The position numbers were made by a program, and so were the translations under genes. From assembly GCF_030066995.1 (NCBI RefSeq), contig NZ_JASJAP010000001.1, positions 975,230 to 1,039,229 on the forward strand: 64,000 nucleotides of DNA, in the 5' to 3' direction. Positions 46,116-55,724 of the stretch are shown in pieces; positions within the stretch are counted from its first letter, which is position 1; each line of letters opens with the position of its first letter. Below the pieces are notes generated by a model, which saw nothing but the letters and a program-made list of their open reading frames with translations, made no database searches and was not told the origin of the DNA. This DNA comes from Erythrobacter sp. GTDB lineage: Bacteria; Pseudomonadota; Alphaproteobacteria; Sphingomonadales; Sphingomonadaceae.

Positions 46116-47165
46116 TCAGGCCAGCGCCGCGAGGGCAGCGAACGCGCCAAACCCGCTTGCCGCCAAGGCGAGCGCTGCGAGTGCAGCCAGCTCTCGCACC
46201 GGGTGGGCTTTTGCGGGGTCGAATCGATTCAACCAGCGCAGCTGCAAGGCTTCGGCGGATGTGTAGCCGTAGTCCTGCGGCTCGCGTTCGACAAACGGCC
46301 ACGCGCCGACGAGCATGGCAGCGACCACAAACGCGAAGAAGAACCAACCATAGACAATGTGATCGAACCCGGCGGCGAACTCGACACCAACAAATTGGGC
46401 GATGTAGATCGTGCCCCAGGCGCGCACACCATTTGCAAGGATCGGTACGATTACGGCGGCCGCCATCAATGCTGCCCGCCGGTTCCGACTCTCGAAACGT
46501 GTGAATGCGATGAGCACCGCCAGAGCAACTGTCGCAATGAGGAAGCGGACCCCCGAGCATTCCTCGGCAACGATGAACAAACCGGCGGGCGTGTCGATCG
46601 AAACGCCGTCGATACGCGCCGAAACGCCGCTCCAGTGCGTGATGGCGATGGCGATATCGGCGGTGATCGCCTGAAGAAAGGGGACGATCTCATCGCCAAA
46701 CGGAACGAGGAAAGCCATGTAACCCAGGGGCAGAGCCAGCACGGCGCTCACGCGAAAGCCCAGGATCGTGACAATCGCCCCTTGTATGGCTCCCACGGCT
46801 CCAGCGTGCGCAAGCAGATTGATGCTCGTCGTTCGCCCCACAAGCCACACCAGCAGCGCCGCTACGACGACAGCCAGTCCAAAGGCCGACGCGCGCGGCG
46901 TCATCTTCGTCAGTTGCTCACGCTTCATCCATACGAGCCAACCGATCACAGCCGGGACAAGGAGGATGTGGTTGTAGGTGTCGATGTCCCACCATTGATG
47001 CAGCATCTCCCCCCATTCGCGCGCGCAAAGCAGGACAAGCGCAGCGGTCGCCGCCACAAGCGAAGCGATCGATGCGAGCCACTGAGGGGACGCAACAGCA
47101 CGCGGAGCGCCTTGCGCCCGCCCCCTGAGCGGCTTGGAAGGTGCTTGGACCGGTTCAGGCGGCAT
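46116..47165 (-). CDS. xrtA: Exosortase A
   Basis: Integral-membrane protein-sorting protease/transpeptidase for PEP-CTERM proteins. The 349-residue protein has about eight or nine helices. The catalytic triad is visible: Cys in VAEECSGVRFLIA, Arg in NGVRAWGT and His in FDHIVYGWFFF. The C-terminal extension (about 60 residues after VGAWPF) carries two more hydrophobic stretches. ATG 47165 overlaps the glycosyltransferase stop by 11 bases. No PEP-CTERM substrate gene lies in this window. Confidence 0.95.
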   Translation of the reverse strand: MPPEPVQAPSKPLRGRAQGAPRAVASPQWLASIASLVAATAALVLLCAREWGEMLHQWWDIDTYNHILLVPAVIGWLVWMKREQLTKMTPRASAFGLAVVVAALLVWLVGRTTSINLLAHAGAVGAIQGAIVTILGFRVSAVLALPLGYMAFLVPFGDEIVPFLQAITADIAIAITHWSGVSARIDGVSIDTPAGLFIVAEECSGVRFLIATVALAVLIAFTRFESRNRRAALMAAAVIVPILANGVRAWGTIYIAQFVGVEFAAGFDHIVYGWFFFAFVVAAMLVGAWPFVEREPQDYGYTSAEALQLRWLNRFDPAKAHPVRELAALAALALAASGFGAFAALAALA

Positions 47166-48396
47166 GGCGAGCCCGCATCGTCGCAACCGGGAGGCCCCTG
47201 CCGCTCACCAGGGCGTCCATCGGCGCAAGGACGGCATCCCAATCGTGTTCGAAGAGTACGAAGTCCCTCGCCGCCTGCCCCATTTGCGCGGCGGCCTCTG
47301 GAAAGTCGAGGACTTGGGAAAGACGCTTGAGCATCGCCTGCAGGTCTGGACGGCAGACCATCCAGTGTTCGCCATCGCTTGCGCCGATGCCGGTGGCGGC
47401 TTGCTCGGTCAAAAGGACCGGCCGGGCCATCGCCATCGCCTCGAGCACCTTGTTCTGAACACCGCGAGCGATGAGGAGCGGCGCCAGAACACACGTCGCG
47501 CCCGCAAGAAAAGGGCGAACGTCGGGCACCGCGCCCCAAACATGCACGCCGTTGCCGCCATCATGCTTCAACAAGGCCGGGGTCGGACTGCGGCCAACGA
47601 CGTGGAACCGCGCCGATGGGTAACGCTGATGAATGACGGGCAGAAGCTGTTCTATGGTCCAGAGCGCCGCCGCTTCGTTGGGCCTGTAGTCCATCTGGCC
47701 GGTGAACACGAGGTGCGGGCCGTGATCGGACACCATGGCCTTGTGAGCGGGAACCGTGGCCGGATCGAACGTGGAAGCGTCAACGCCGTTACCGATGACC
47801 TTCACTTGCGCCGCCTCGGGATCGCTCAGGCGCGAGCGAAAAAGCGTCGCCTCGGCCTTGCTGATCAGCACAGTCGCGTCGCAAAGGCGCGCCAAACGAT
47901 CCTCTTCGGCGGCCAGCAGACGGCCTTCTCGAGCGTTGAGCCAGACGCGTTCGCCAGCCTCGGCGTAGCTTTCGAACTTCGCACTGTCGACGTCGCACAG
48001 GTCGATAATCACGCGGCCCGCGAATTCCTTGGGGATGTATTGGCCCATCTGTCCCGAGAACACGACGATGGTCGAAATCGGTCGGGCGTCCAGCGTGCGC
48101 TCGACCCACGCTGAAAGCTTCGCGCTATGAAACGCGGTCAAGCTGACAGGCTTCCCGGACAGCACCGCCTGGGCTCCGGCCAGAACGAGCGGCTTGGAGC
48201 GCTGAACGACGCAATGCGATGCGGTGATGGCATCGAGCGCAGCGACGCTGCTTCGGTCTTCTGTGCGCTCGTAAAAGCAACCCACATGAACTGGCCCCAT
48301 TGATGCGAGTTTGCGCAGCAGATGATGGCTGCGGATCTTGTCTCCGCGATTGGGAAGAAACGGGATCCTATGGGTCAGAAAGAGTATCTCGCTCAC
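47155..48396 (-). CDS. XrtA system glycosyltransferase
   Basis: Family-4-like glycosyltransferase of 413 residues (TIGR03087 type) that should add a sugar during exopolysaccharide assembly. The N-terminal motif is FLTHRIPFLPNRGDKIR, and the donor-binding domain has HLVFTGQMDYRPNEAA and LAPLLIARGVQNKVLEAMAMARPV. The start is GTG at 48396 with GGGGAGG seven bases upstream; the longer open frame lies inside the FemAB gene. Cytoplasmic face of the membrane. Confidence 0.92.
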   Translation of the reverse strand: MSEILFLTHRIPFLPNRGDKIRSHHLLRKLASMGPVHVGCFYERTEDRSSVAALDAITASHCVVQRSKPLVLAGAQAVLSGKPVSLTAFHSAKLSAWVERTLDARPISTIVVFSGQMGQYIPKEFAGRVIIDLCDVDSAKFESYAEAGERVWLNAREGRLLAAEEDRLARLCDATVLISKAEATLFRSRLSDPEAAQVKVIGNGVDASTFDPATVPAHKAMVSDHGPHLVFTGQMDYRPNEAAALWTIEQLLPVIHQRYPSARFHVVGRSPTPALLKHDGGNGVHVWGAVPDVRPFLAGATCVLAPLLIARGVQNKVLEAMAMARPVLLTEQAATGIGASDGEHWMVCRPDLQAMLKRLSQVLDFPEAAAQMGQAARDFVLFEHDWDAVLAPMDALVSGRGLPVATMRARHAA

Positions 48397-48413
48397 GCGC
48401 GCCGCCTCCCCGC

Positions 48414-49481
48414 TCAAGCCAGCCCGCGTGCGATCATGGGGCCGATTGCGTTGGCAATCGGAAGCGGCAGCTTCTTCCAGAGCTCGATCTTCCGCGAATA
48501 CGCCTCGCTCGTCGGATCGACGTTGCGCGGCACCCCACCCGGTGCCGTCCACTCAGCGTAAGCCAGAGGCTGCGGGGTAAAACCCCAGTTCTTCTTGAAG
48601 CGATACGGCCCGCTTCCCGTTTTCGAGCGACCAAAATCAAAGCGTGTCATGCCGCGTTTGCGGGCGTCGAGCATGAGTTCGTAATACATCAGCTCACTCG
48701 CATGCGCGGACCGCGCCGCCCTTGTGCCCCCGCCCCAGAACGGCATGACCGCGCCTTGGTGGTAGAAGCTGAGCACACTTGCGACCGGGGTGCCGTCCTT
48801 GAACACGGTCAGGATATCGCTCTCTTCGGGAAAGGCGGCGAGCATCGCGCGAAACAGCTTGGCCGGAAACACGGGAGTTCCAAGATTGTGCACGCTCTGC
48901 GAGAACACGGCGTAGTGAGCGCGCAAATCCTCAGGTCGCTTTCCGATCCGGATCGGCAGCGTGGCTTCCATTCCTTTACGCACCTCTGCGCGCGCCTTGC
49001 GAGGAATGGCGAGCAGTTCGGCTTCGTCGGTCTGCGCCAGCGCACGCTCAAAGCCGCAATGCTTGTCGTTCCACCGCCGCCAGCCCTCGCCCATCGGCAG
49101 TGAGCCTCCGCGCAGTTCCAAAGAGGCAAACCCATGCGCGCGGGCGTATCGCTGCGCTGCGCCGATCAAAGCCCCTGTCGCGCCTTCACTGACGCCGCAA
49201 AGCCCCCCTCCTACACCAAAGCCGCTTGAAACCAGGGCCCGACCAAACAGCGAAGAACGCACTTCGGTAAGGGGCAGCCACCCGGCGATCACACCGAGCT
49301 GTTCGCACACCAAGCCGCCAGCGCGCTGCCCTGTCCCCTCTTGCACGGCAAGAAGCCACGCAGGACGATGAAAGAGGCTGGCGCGCTGCTCCTTCACAAA
49401 CCCATCGATCCGAGCCGCGACGCGCGGGTCGGATAGGTCGGCCAGCGAAACCTGATAGGTTGAGGCGACCGGCGCGTTCAC
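48414..49481 (-). CDS. XrtA system FemAB-like protein
   Basis: A 355-residue protein of the FemAB/GNAT superfamily (TIGR03019). The core includes SLELRGGSLPMGEGW, VFKDGTPVASVLSFYHQGAVMPFWGG and YYELMLDARKRGMTRFDFGRSK. FemAB proteins transfer aminoacyl groups from tRNA; here the role in exopolysaccharide or sorting is unproven. GTG 49481 overlaps the deacetylase stop (GTGA). Confidence 0.9.
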   Translation of the reverse strand: MNAPVASTYQVSLADLSDPRVAARIDGFVKEQRASLFHRPAWLLAVQEGTGQRAGGLVCEQLGVIAGWLPLTEVRSSLFGRALVSSGFGVGGGLCGVSEGATGALIGAAQRYARAHGFASLELRGGSLPMGEGWRRWNDKHCGFERALAQTDEAELLAIPRKARAEVRKGMEATLPIRIGKRPEDLRAHYAVFSQSVHNLGTPVFPAKLFRAMLAAFPEESDILTVFKDGTPVASVLSFYHQGAVMPFWGGGTRAARSAHASELMYYELMLDARKRGMTRFDFGRSKTGSGPYRFKKNWGFTPQPLAYAEWTAPGGVPRNVDPTSEAYSRKIELWKKLPLPIANAIGPMIARGLA

Positions 49482-50371
49482 GCAGCCAGACCCCGCTTGT
49501 CGATCTCAGCGACAGGATAGTCGCGAGCGCGCGCGGCCTCGTGGGCTGCCACCGTATCGATCCGGTCCCATGCAAAGTCTCCGAGCAGCGCTTTCAGCTT
49601 CCCGCCCATTGTCTTGAGCCCGGTGTAGTGGCGCAGTCGCGAACGCAACGGAGCGGCGGGCACGCGGGGCTGATCGGGGTCGATTTCCCAGGGGTGGAAA
49701 TAGAACACCGCCGGGCGTTTCTCATCGCGATTCACTTGCCGGATCGCCCAGCGCGAGAAGCTATAGGGCAACACTCGAAAGAACCCTCCGCCTCCTGCTG
49801 CAACGCGCCGCCCACCGAGGCGCGCGGTCGTTACCGGAAGCTCGATCAGGTCAGCCCCAGCGACCGGGCGAAAGGCAAAGCGCGGAGCTTCGGGCCAACC
49901 ATAATGGTCGTGCGCAACAGGGGCGACGCTCGATGAATAGGTGTACCCCTGCTGCGCCAGCTCCTCGAACGCCCAAGGCGTGCGCGCATCGATCGAAAAG
50001 CTGGGCGCGCGGTATCCCGCAACGCGTTGCCCAGTGGCGTCTTCGAGAATTGCGCGCGCTTTGCGAATGTCTTCGCCAAAGGCCGCCCGATCGAAGGTGA
50101 AGACCCGCGCGTGATCGTAACCGTGGCTGGCAATCTCATGGCCAGCCTCTGCAATACGTCGCATCAGCGCGGGATGACGCTCGGCAATCCAGCCCAAGCT
50201 AAAAAAGGTGGCCTTCACTCCGGCGTCTGCAAAAAGCGCGAGGATCGCATCGACGTTGCTCTCTACGCGCGCCGAAATTCCATTCCATTTCGCGCGCTCG
50301 ATCACACCTTCGAACGCGCCCACCTGAAACCAGTCTTCGACGTCGACCGAGAGAGCGTTTGTCACGCGCAT
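49478..50371 (-). CDS. XrtA system polysaccharide deacetylase
   Basis: NodB-type carbohydrate esterase, 297 residues (TIGR03006). The metal motifs are LSVDVEDWF (Asp), HEIASHGYDH (two His), YRAPSFSID and FYFHPWEID. It probably removes acetyl groups from the exopolysaccharide. ATG 50371 with GAGG eight bases upstream gives the family's usual start; ATG 50395 or GTG 50398 would add eight or nine residues and lie 1-4 bases from the ATPase stop. Confidence 0.92.
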   Translation of the reverse strand: MRVTNALSVDVEDWFQVGAFEGVIERAKWNGISARVESNVDAILALFADAGVKATFFSLGWIAERHPALMRRIAEAGHEIASHGYDHARVFTFDRAAFGEDIRKARAILEDATGQRVAGYRAPSFSIDARTPWAFEELAQQGYTYSSSVAPVAHDHYGWPEAPRFAFRPVAGADLIELPVTTARLGGRRVAAGGGGFFRVLPYSFSRWAIRQVNRDEKRPAVFYFHPWEIDPDQPRVPAAPLRSRLRHYTGLKTMGGKLKALLGDFAWDRIDTVAAHEAARARDYPVAEIDKRGLAA

Positions 50372-50398
50372 GTCAATGGCCTCGCCACGCGCCATCAC

Positions 50399-51517
50399 CT
50401 ACGCCGCCTCGCGAGAATTTCCGTCTTCAAGCCACTCGATCAGCACCGTGAGAACATGGCGGAAAGAGCGTTCCTGCTCCTCAAGCCGCTGCTCGAGCCG
50501 TTCGATGGCTTCGCTCATTTCGGGATCAGTTGCCTGACTTGTGTCGTGCGCCAGGGCGCTGGCCGCTTGCAGTTCGCCAATCGCGGCTTCCAGCTCGGCG
50601 GAGCGATCCTCTGCATCGGACATTGCCGCAGCGCTCTGCGCGGTGCCCACATCTGGGCCGGTGAGGCGTTTCGGCTCACTCGCTTGCGATGGCGCGCCGC
50701 GCGTTTGATCCGCCATCATTTCTTCGCAGACCGCTTCGAGCATGGACTGACTGAGCGTATCTTCGTCTTCAATCGCGCCCAGCAGCAAAAGCCGGTTCAT
50801 CACCTGGTTTATCCGGCGGGGTATGCCGCGCGTTGCATTGAACAGATCGGGCGCCAGGCCTTCGCCTAACGTCGGTCGACCGTCCCACCCGACCTGCTTC
50901 AGGCGATGTGTGATATAGTCTTCGAGCTCATCAGGCTTGAGCGCATCAAGGTGGTGCGAGGCGATGATGCGCTGGCGCAATTGCTCAAGATCGGGGTGAT
51001 GGGCGAGAGTGCGGCGAAACTGGGGTTGCCCAAGCAAAAGGCTCTGAAGCAGTGGGTGCGAGCCGAGCTGGAAGTTTGAAAGCATCCGCAATTCTTCCAG
51101 CGCGGTGAAATCGAGATTCTGGCACTCATCGACAATCAGCAGACACCGACGCCCTTCGCGCGCCTCGTCCTGAAGGAAACGCTCGATCGCCCCGAGCGCG
51201 CTTGCCTTGTCCTTGCCCTCAATGTCCAAACCGAACGCCTGGGCGACCACATGCACCAGTTCTTCGCCATCAAGCGCGCTGGTGACCACCTGCGCAGCTG
51301 TCAGCGCCTTTGTGTCGATACGCTCCATGAGATGCGCGACGAGCGTGGATTTGCCCGCCCCAACCTCACCGGTGATCACGATGAAACCCTCGCCCTGGTT
51401 AAGACCATAACTCAGATAGCTCATCGCCTTCTTGTGGCTGGCGCTTTCAAAATAGAACTGCGGATCGGGCGTCAGTTGGAAAGGTCTGTCGCTGAGGCCG
51501 TAATGTTGCTCGTACAT
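50399..51517 (-). CDS. XrtA-associated ExeA-like ATPase
   Basis: A 372-residue AAA ATPase (TIGR03015). The N-terminus MYEQHYGLSDRPFQLTPDP is characteristic. Walker A is TGEVGAGKST, Walker B CLLIVDECQNL, followed by LRMLSNFQLG. The last 130 residues are low-complexity with a coiled coil (residues 330-360, Glu-rich). The role in secretion or regulation of the exopolysaccharide is inferred from the family and locus. It follows the beta-barrel gene by 22 bases. Confidence 0.92.
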   Translation of the reverse strand: MYEQHYGLSDRPFQLTPDPQFYFESASHKKAMSYLSYGLNQGEGFIVITGEVGAGKSTLVAHLMERIDTKALTAAQVVTSALDGEELVHVVAQAFGLDIEGKDKASALGAIERFLQDEAREGRRCLLIVDECQNLDFTALEELRMLSNFQLGSHPLLQSLLLGQPQFRRTLAHHPDLEQLRQRIIASHHLDALKPDELEDYITHRLKQVGWDGRPTLGEGLAPDLFNATRGIPRRINQVMNRLLLLGAIEDEDTLSQSMLEAVCEEMMADQTRGAPSQASEPKRLTGPDVGTAQSAAAMSDAEDRSAELEAAIGELQAASALAHDTSQATDPEMSEAIERLEQRLEEQERSFRHVLTVLIEWLEDGNSREAA

Positions 51518-51539
51518 GATCGTTTCGCTCCACAAGAAC

Positions 51540-53165
51540 TCAGAGATTGAGCCGAAGGCCGACCAGCACGCTTGCGGCGGCAAAATCACTATCGCTGAAT
51601 TCACTATCGAAATAGTCAACGGCGACCGCGGCGCGGGCCGACAGACGGCTTGAAAGCGCGCGATCATAGGCGACCGACGCGCCGTAAGCGGTCAGATCGG
51701 CTGCGTCAGTCTCACTGGTGAACCAGTTGACGTAGGCGTTGGCGCTGAGAAACCCGCCCCGCCCCAAATCCCGTCCGAGCGAACCCAGGACGTAATAGCT
51801 CTCGTCGCGCTGACCATCGATTGGCTCAAACACGGTCCCTTCGGCGCCGATGAAGGTCCGGCGATCATACCCCGCGACGAGAGCGGCGTTGGTGCGCCCC
51901 GGCGTTCGCTGATAGCTGACGCTGCCCCCGCGGCCGCGGAACGCGGTCGAGCGGGTCGAGCCTAGCGTTCCCAGCTCCGACGCGCCATCTTCGCCAACGA
52001 CGAGGCCGCTCAGGTCGCCGGTCAGCGCATTGCGCGTCGCGGAAAAATCCGCGCCGAGGCCACTAAGAGAGTTGGTCAGCGCACCGCCAAAGCCGGTGAG
52101 CCCGTCATAGACATTGATCGCAAACGCGCTGCGGCTGTCGGGTGTGTAGGTGAAGTTGCCAAAATAGGTCGTTGAAGCGTAGCGCCGTCCAACCGTTGCA
52201 CTAAGCGCCGTCCGGCGGCTCGGGTTCCAGATAACGCCGACATCCCAGATAAGGCCGTCCACGTCGTAGGCGATCAAGCGCGGGGATTCGGCGTCGGTTA
52301 TGAAACGGCCGTCATCCCCAATGAGAGGATTTCCGTCTCCATCGCGAAGCGCGTCGCGGCTTGAGACCTCTACATCCTCATACCCGATACCGCCAACAAT
52401 GGCTGCGTTCTCGGTGATCGGCACCGTAACGTCACCGCGAAGGTAGACATCGCGCACGCGCTGGTCGAGCGTGTCGACGTCCTCCTGGAAACCACCCGCG
52501 CCAACGCCGATCCCGACCGGGAGCCCATCGCCAGGACGCGTTGCCAGGCGGATTTGCCCGGCATAGGTCACGCTTTCATCGAACGCGTCGAGCGGCTCGC
52601 CCTCCTCGCTTAGAAGGGAGTCGCTGACCTCGATGCGGTTATAACCGACGAACGCGCTTCCTGTAATGTCGAGGATACCCGCGCGCGTTGCGAGCGTGGG
52701 ACCGGCGTATAGGCTGAAAATCTCGCTGGTCTGATCCTCGGCGACGAGCGGATTTGTCGTAACGCCGCCGCCGCCATCGATGCGGGCCCGGCTGGCAAGA
52801 GCGCCCGCTTCAAGCGTCAGCGCCCGTGGAACCACCCCCACCGAGCCGCGCGCGACCCCACTGATAGCGTCGCTATCGACCGCTTCGCCGTAGCCAAAAT
52901 TGCGCTCATAGCGCACGGATAGAGAGGCGGCCGAGTTACTGCCTTGAACGATGGTATCAACGCCCGTTGCAACTTGGGTGAAAGTCAGAACGTTGTCGCC
53001 CGGCGTAAGCTCGGCGGTGAGAACCTGACTGACTTCGATGTAGGGTTGCACAAAGGTGCGGTTTTCGCGCTCGCCCTGGGCCGGTTGCGCCGCGGCAGGC
53101 GCGCCAACTATCGCGCTGAGCATCATCGCCAGCGTCGCCATGCAGGCCCGAAGGGCTGGGCTCAC
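51540..53165 (-). CDS. XrtA-associated outer-membrane beta-barrel protein
   Basis: A 541-residue exported protein. After a signal peptide (ending ...GAPAAAQ near residue 26), amphipathic strands with aromatic ends alternate with short turns to the very C-terminus (VLVGLRLNL), as in outer-membrane barrels. It matches the position and look of the XrtA-locus hypothetical family (TIGR03016). GTG 53165 overlaps the kinase stop (GTGA) with GAGGGG seven bases upstream. A role as export channel or outer-membrane partner is an inference. Confidence 0.87.
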   Translation of the reverse strand: MSPALRACMATLAMMLSAIVGAPAAAQPAQGERENRTFVQPYIEVSQVLTAELTPGDNVLTFTQVATGVDTIVQGSNSAASLSVRYERNFGYGEAVDSDAISGVARGSVGVVPRALTLEAGALASRARIDGGGGVTTNPLVAEDQTSEIFSLYAGPTLATRAGILDITGSAFVGYNRIEVSDSLLSEEGEPLDAFDESVTYAGQIRLATRPGDGLPVGIGVGAGGFQEDVDTLDQRVRDVYLRGDVTVPITENAAIVGGIGYEDVEVSSRDALRDGDGNPLIGDDGRFITDAESPRLIAYDVDGLIWDVGVIWNPSRRTALSATVGRRYASTTYFGNFTYTPDSRSAFAINVYDGLTGFGGALTNSLSGLGADFSATRNALTGDLSGLVVGEDGASELGTLGSTRSTAFRGRGGSVSYQRTPGRTNAALVAGYDRRTFIGAEGTVFEPIDGQRDESYYVLGSLGRDLGRGGFLSANAYVNWFTSETDAADLTAYGASVAYDRALSSRLSARAAVAVDYFDSEFSDSDFAAASVLVGLRLNL

Positions 53166-54175
53166 GTCAGGTCCCCTCGCCGATAATCTCCGAAGCGCCG
53201 GCCAGAGGGACTGAATTGCGCAGCGTTCAGTAACAATTTGAGATCGCGGCACCCGGAGAGCAACTGGCGCGCATCGTCGATGGCCGCACGCCCGGTTTCA
53301 TCAGCGCGCACCACCAGCAGCGCCTGGCCAACATGCGCGGCCAGCTCCGCGGCCGGAGAGGCTGCGAGCGCAGGCGGCGTGTCGAAGATGACGATGCGGT
53401 TTGGCGCCCCGCGCGTCAGCCGGTCGAGCACCTGCGCCGTGCGAGCGCTTGCGAGGTATTCGGAATCGCGCGCGCTGCAATTGCCCGCGGGCATGATGAA
53501 GAGCCGATCGATATCGGTCGCCAGGGCCAGTTCTTCCGGCCTTTGTCCATGGTCCGCGAGAGCGTCCATAAAGCCTGGCGCTTCTTCGATCCCGAAAACG
53601 CGCGTGATCGAGGGGTTCATCACATCGACGTCGACAAGGAGCACTTCGATGTCGCGCTCAGCGCTCAGCGCGATTGCAAGATTGGCCGCGCAAAAGGTCT
53701 TGCCCTCGCCCTCGTGCGGCGAACTCACAAGAACACGCCGCGCCATCCCGTCTGGCCCCTGGCGCGCATCGGCCAGCAACTCGCGCTTGATGATGCGGAA
53801 TTCCTCAAGCAGGCCGGTCACAGGGTCTTCGGGGACGATCAGCCCGTTACGGCGCAAGCTGAAGCGGTCAATCGCTGCGTGCGGGCCACACAGGGTAACG
53901 CGCGAAGCTGAACTCGCCTGCGAGCGGACCATGGGGGATGGCGGCTTAGCCGGAACAGGGGTTGCCTCTTTCTCGGGCTCAGCCGAAGCGCTTGACGCCT
54001 CATCTACGGAAGGTGCGTCATTTCGCCGCACGGGCCGCTCGGGCAGAACGTCAGGAACCTTCGCGGGGCCTAGCGCTTCGACCCCAAAGGCCGCCTCAGC
54101 GCGCTCGATCAGCGAACCGCGTTTGCGACGGAACGGGTCTTGCCCGGCGGGCTGTATCGGTGTGTGCTTGGTCAT
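53162..54175 (-). CDS. XrtA-associated tyrosine autokinase
   Basis: Bacterial tyrosine kinase of the CpsD/CapB type (TIGR03018), 337 residues, which controls chain length together with the Wzz-like protein. Walker A is SSPHEGEGKT, Walker A' LLVDVDVMNPS, Walker B IVIFDTPPA. About 120 N-terminal residues are disordered, Pro/Glu-rich. The C-terminus (RRFGDYRRGDLT) has just one tyrosine and no tyrosine cluster. It lies 10 bases after the chain-length gene. Confidence 0.92.
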   Translation of the reverse strand: MTKHTPIQPAGQDPFRRKRGSLIERAEAAFGVEALGPAKVPDVLPERPVRRNDAPSVDEASSASAEPEKEATPVPAKPPSPMVRSQASSASRVTLCGPHAAIDRFSLRRNGLIVPEDPVTGLLEEFRIIKRELLADARQGPDGMARRVLVSSPHEGEGKTFCAANLAIALSAERDIEVLLVDVDVMNPSITRVFGIEEAPGFMDALADHGQRPEELALATDIDRLFIMPAGNCSARDSEYLASARTAQVLDRLTRGAPNRIVIFDTPPALAASPAAELAAHVGQALLVVRADETGRAAIDDARQLLSGCRDLKLLLNAAQFSPSGRRFGDYRRGDLT

Positions 54176-54185
54176 GGTCCGTCCC

Positions 54186-55709
54186 TCACGCCACCGAACG
54201 GATCGAGACGATTTCGATCACAAGGAGAAGAACACACACCCCGACCAGCGCGGCGGTCGCGCCGCTGAACTGAATCAAGCGCCGCTTCGCCAGCGCACGC
54301 GCCGTATCCGAGACGGTCTGAGACACCGTCCCGATCACCGGCAAGTCAAAAGTGCGTTCGAGCTTCTGCGCGGTCATGAAGGTCGAGCGCATCTGACCCA
54401 GCGCCCAGGCGCTCCCTGCGCCCGCGCCCAGACCCACGATCAGCACGCCGACCAGCAACAACGGACGGTTGGGAGCGGCGGGCTCTTGCGGCACGACGGG
54501 AGGATCGATCAGGTCGAATTTGAACTGGCTGGTCTGATCGTCGACTTCGCCTCTGGTGCGGATATCCTCGCGATCCTGCAGCAGCTTTTCATAGTTCTGC
54601 CGAAGCACATCGTAGTCGCGGCTGATCCGGTTTGCCTCAGCGGCGATGGCGGGCTCGGAGGCCTGGCTTGCGGTCAGGTTGGCAATCTGGGACTGGATAC
54701 CGGCGCGCCGCGCTTCGAGCGACTGGATATTGGCTTCACGCTCAGACCGGATCGCGACCAGCGAGGAATAGACCTGGTTCGGCGTGCCGATCTCGTCCTC
54801 GGGTCCAGCGTTCTCGGCTTGCTGACGTAATGCCACCACCCGCTTGATCGCCGCTTCGACGTCCGGATGCTGATCCGTCAAGCCGCGCGCCTTGAGCGCT
54901 GAGAGCTGTTGCTGCGCTTGAACCAGCGCCGCTTTCGGTCCGCCCAATCCGTCCGGGCCGATGATCGTCCTCGGCGTGTTCGCGATCTGGCTATCGAGTG
55001 AGGCAAGCGACGCCTGCGCGCCGGCCATGTCGGCGTCGATGTCCCGCATTTCGGTGCGCAACTGCTGAATCTTGGTCGAAAGCGTGGCCGATCCGCCAAT
55101 GAGGTCCGGATACTTTGCTTCGAACTGAAGGCGACGCGCTTCGGCGTCTTCAAGCTCGCGCTTGCGCTCGGCGAGCTGCTCGTCGATCTTTGCCAGCGCG
55201 CGATTTACCCCTACCCGGCTCCCGGCGACATGGTCCTCGCGAAAGATGTCGAGCAATTTTTGGACAACGTTCCGCGCGAGCAGCGCGTTCTCCGCATCGC
55301 TCAAGTCTCCGCGACCAACCGTTGCAGAAATCTCAAACAGATTATCCTCTTCGCTGAGCACCGAGACCTTTTCCGAAAGGCTCTCGATCGCCTTGGTCAT
55401 CGCCCCGCGACCATCGATGCCCTCTCCCAGCCTCGTGCCGGTGAGGACCCTTTCAAGGTTGGTGTTGCTCGCCAGCGTCTGGCGGACCTTCTTGATCTCC
55501 TCGCGGCCATCGCCGGCGATCCCAAGCTGTTCGGACAACACATCCTCGACATCGACATAGATACGAGCGCGCGAAGTGTACGAATTGGGGATGAGCGCCA
55601 CCGCGACCCAGCCCAGCAGGCACACCACCCATGCCACACCCAGCGCGATCCAGCGACGGTGCCAGACCGTGTAGAGCGCCGTGCGCACCTCGTCGTAGAG
55701 TTCGTCCAT
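54186..55709 (-). CDS. XrtA system polysaccharide chain-length determinant
   Basis: Wzz-like inner-membrane protein of 507 residues (TIGR03007). The first helix lies near residues 22-42. A long periplasmic coiled-coil domain fills about residues 130-380, the second helix is near 420-445, and a third hydrophobic segment is at the C-terminus (GVCVLLLVIEIVSI). ATG 55709 (MDELYDEVR) is preferred to TTG 55715. It should work with the adjacent kinase and export protein to set polymer length. Confidence 0.92.
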   Translation of the reverse strand: MDELYDEVRTALYTVWHRRWIALGVAWVVCLLGWVAVALIPNSYTSRARIYVDVEDVLSEQLGIAGDGREEIKKVRQTLASNTNLERVLTGTRLGEGIDGRGAMTKAIESLSEKVSVLSEEDNLFEISATVGRGDLSDAENALLARNVVQKLLDIFREDHVAGSRVGVNRALAKIDEQLAERKRELEDAEARRLQFEAKYPDLIGGSATLSTKIQQLRTEMRDIDADMAGAQASLASLDSQIANTPRTIIGPDGLGGPKAALVQAQQQLSALKARGLTDQHPDVEAAIKRVVALRQQAENAGPEDEIGTPNQVYSSLVAIRSEREANIQSLEARRAGIQSQIANLTASQASEPAIAAEANRISRDYDVLRQNYEKLLQDREDIRTRGEVDDQTSQFKFDLIDPPVVPQEPAAPNRPLLLVGVLIVGLGAGAGSAWALGQMRSTFMTAQKLERTFDLPVIGTVSQTVSDTARALAKRRLIQFSGATAALVGVCVLLLVIEIVSIRSVA

Positions 55710-55724
55710 GCCCAAAGGAGCCTT

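Noticed and set aside
44202..47330. 3.1-kb open frame on the plus strand opposite the amidotransferase and xrtA
   Set aside because: The product is low-complexity Arg/Pro/Gln-rich, spans two real genes on the other strand and carries no motif; it is a GC-driven shadow.
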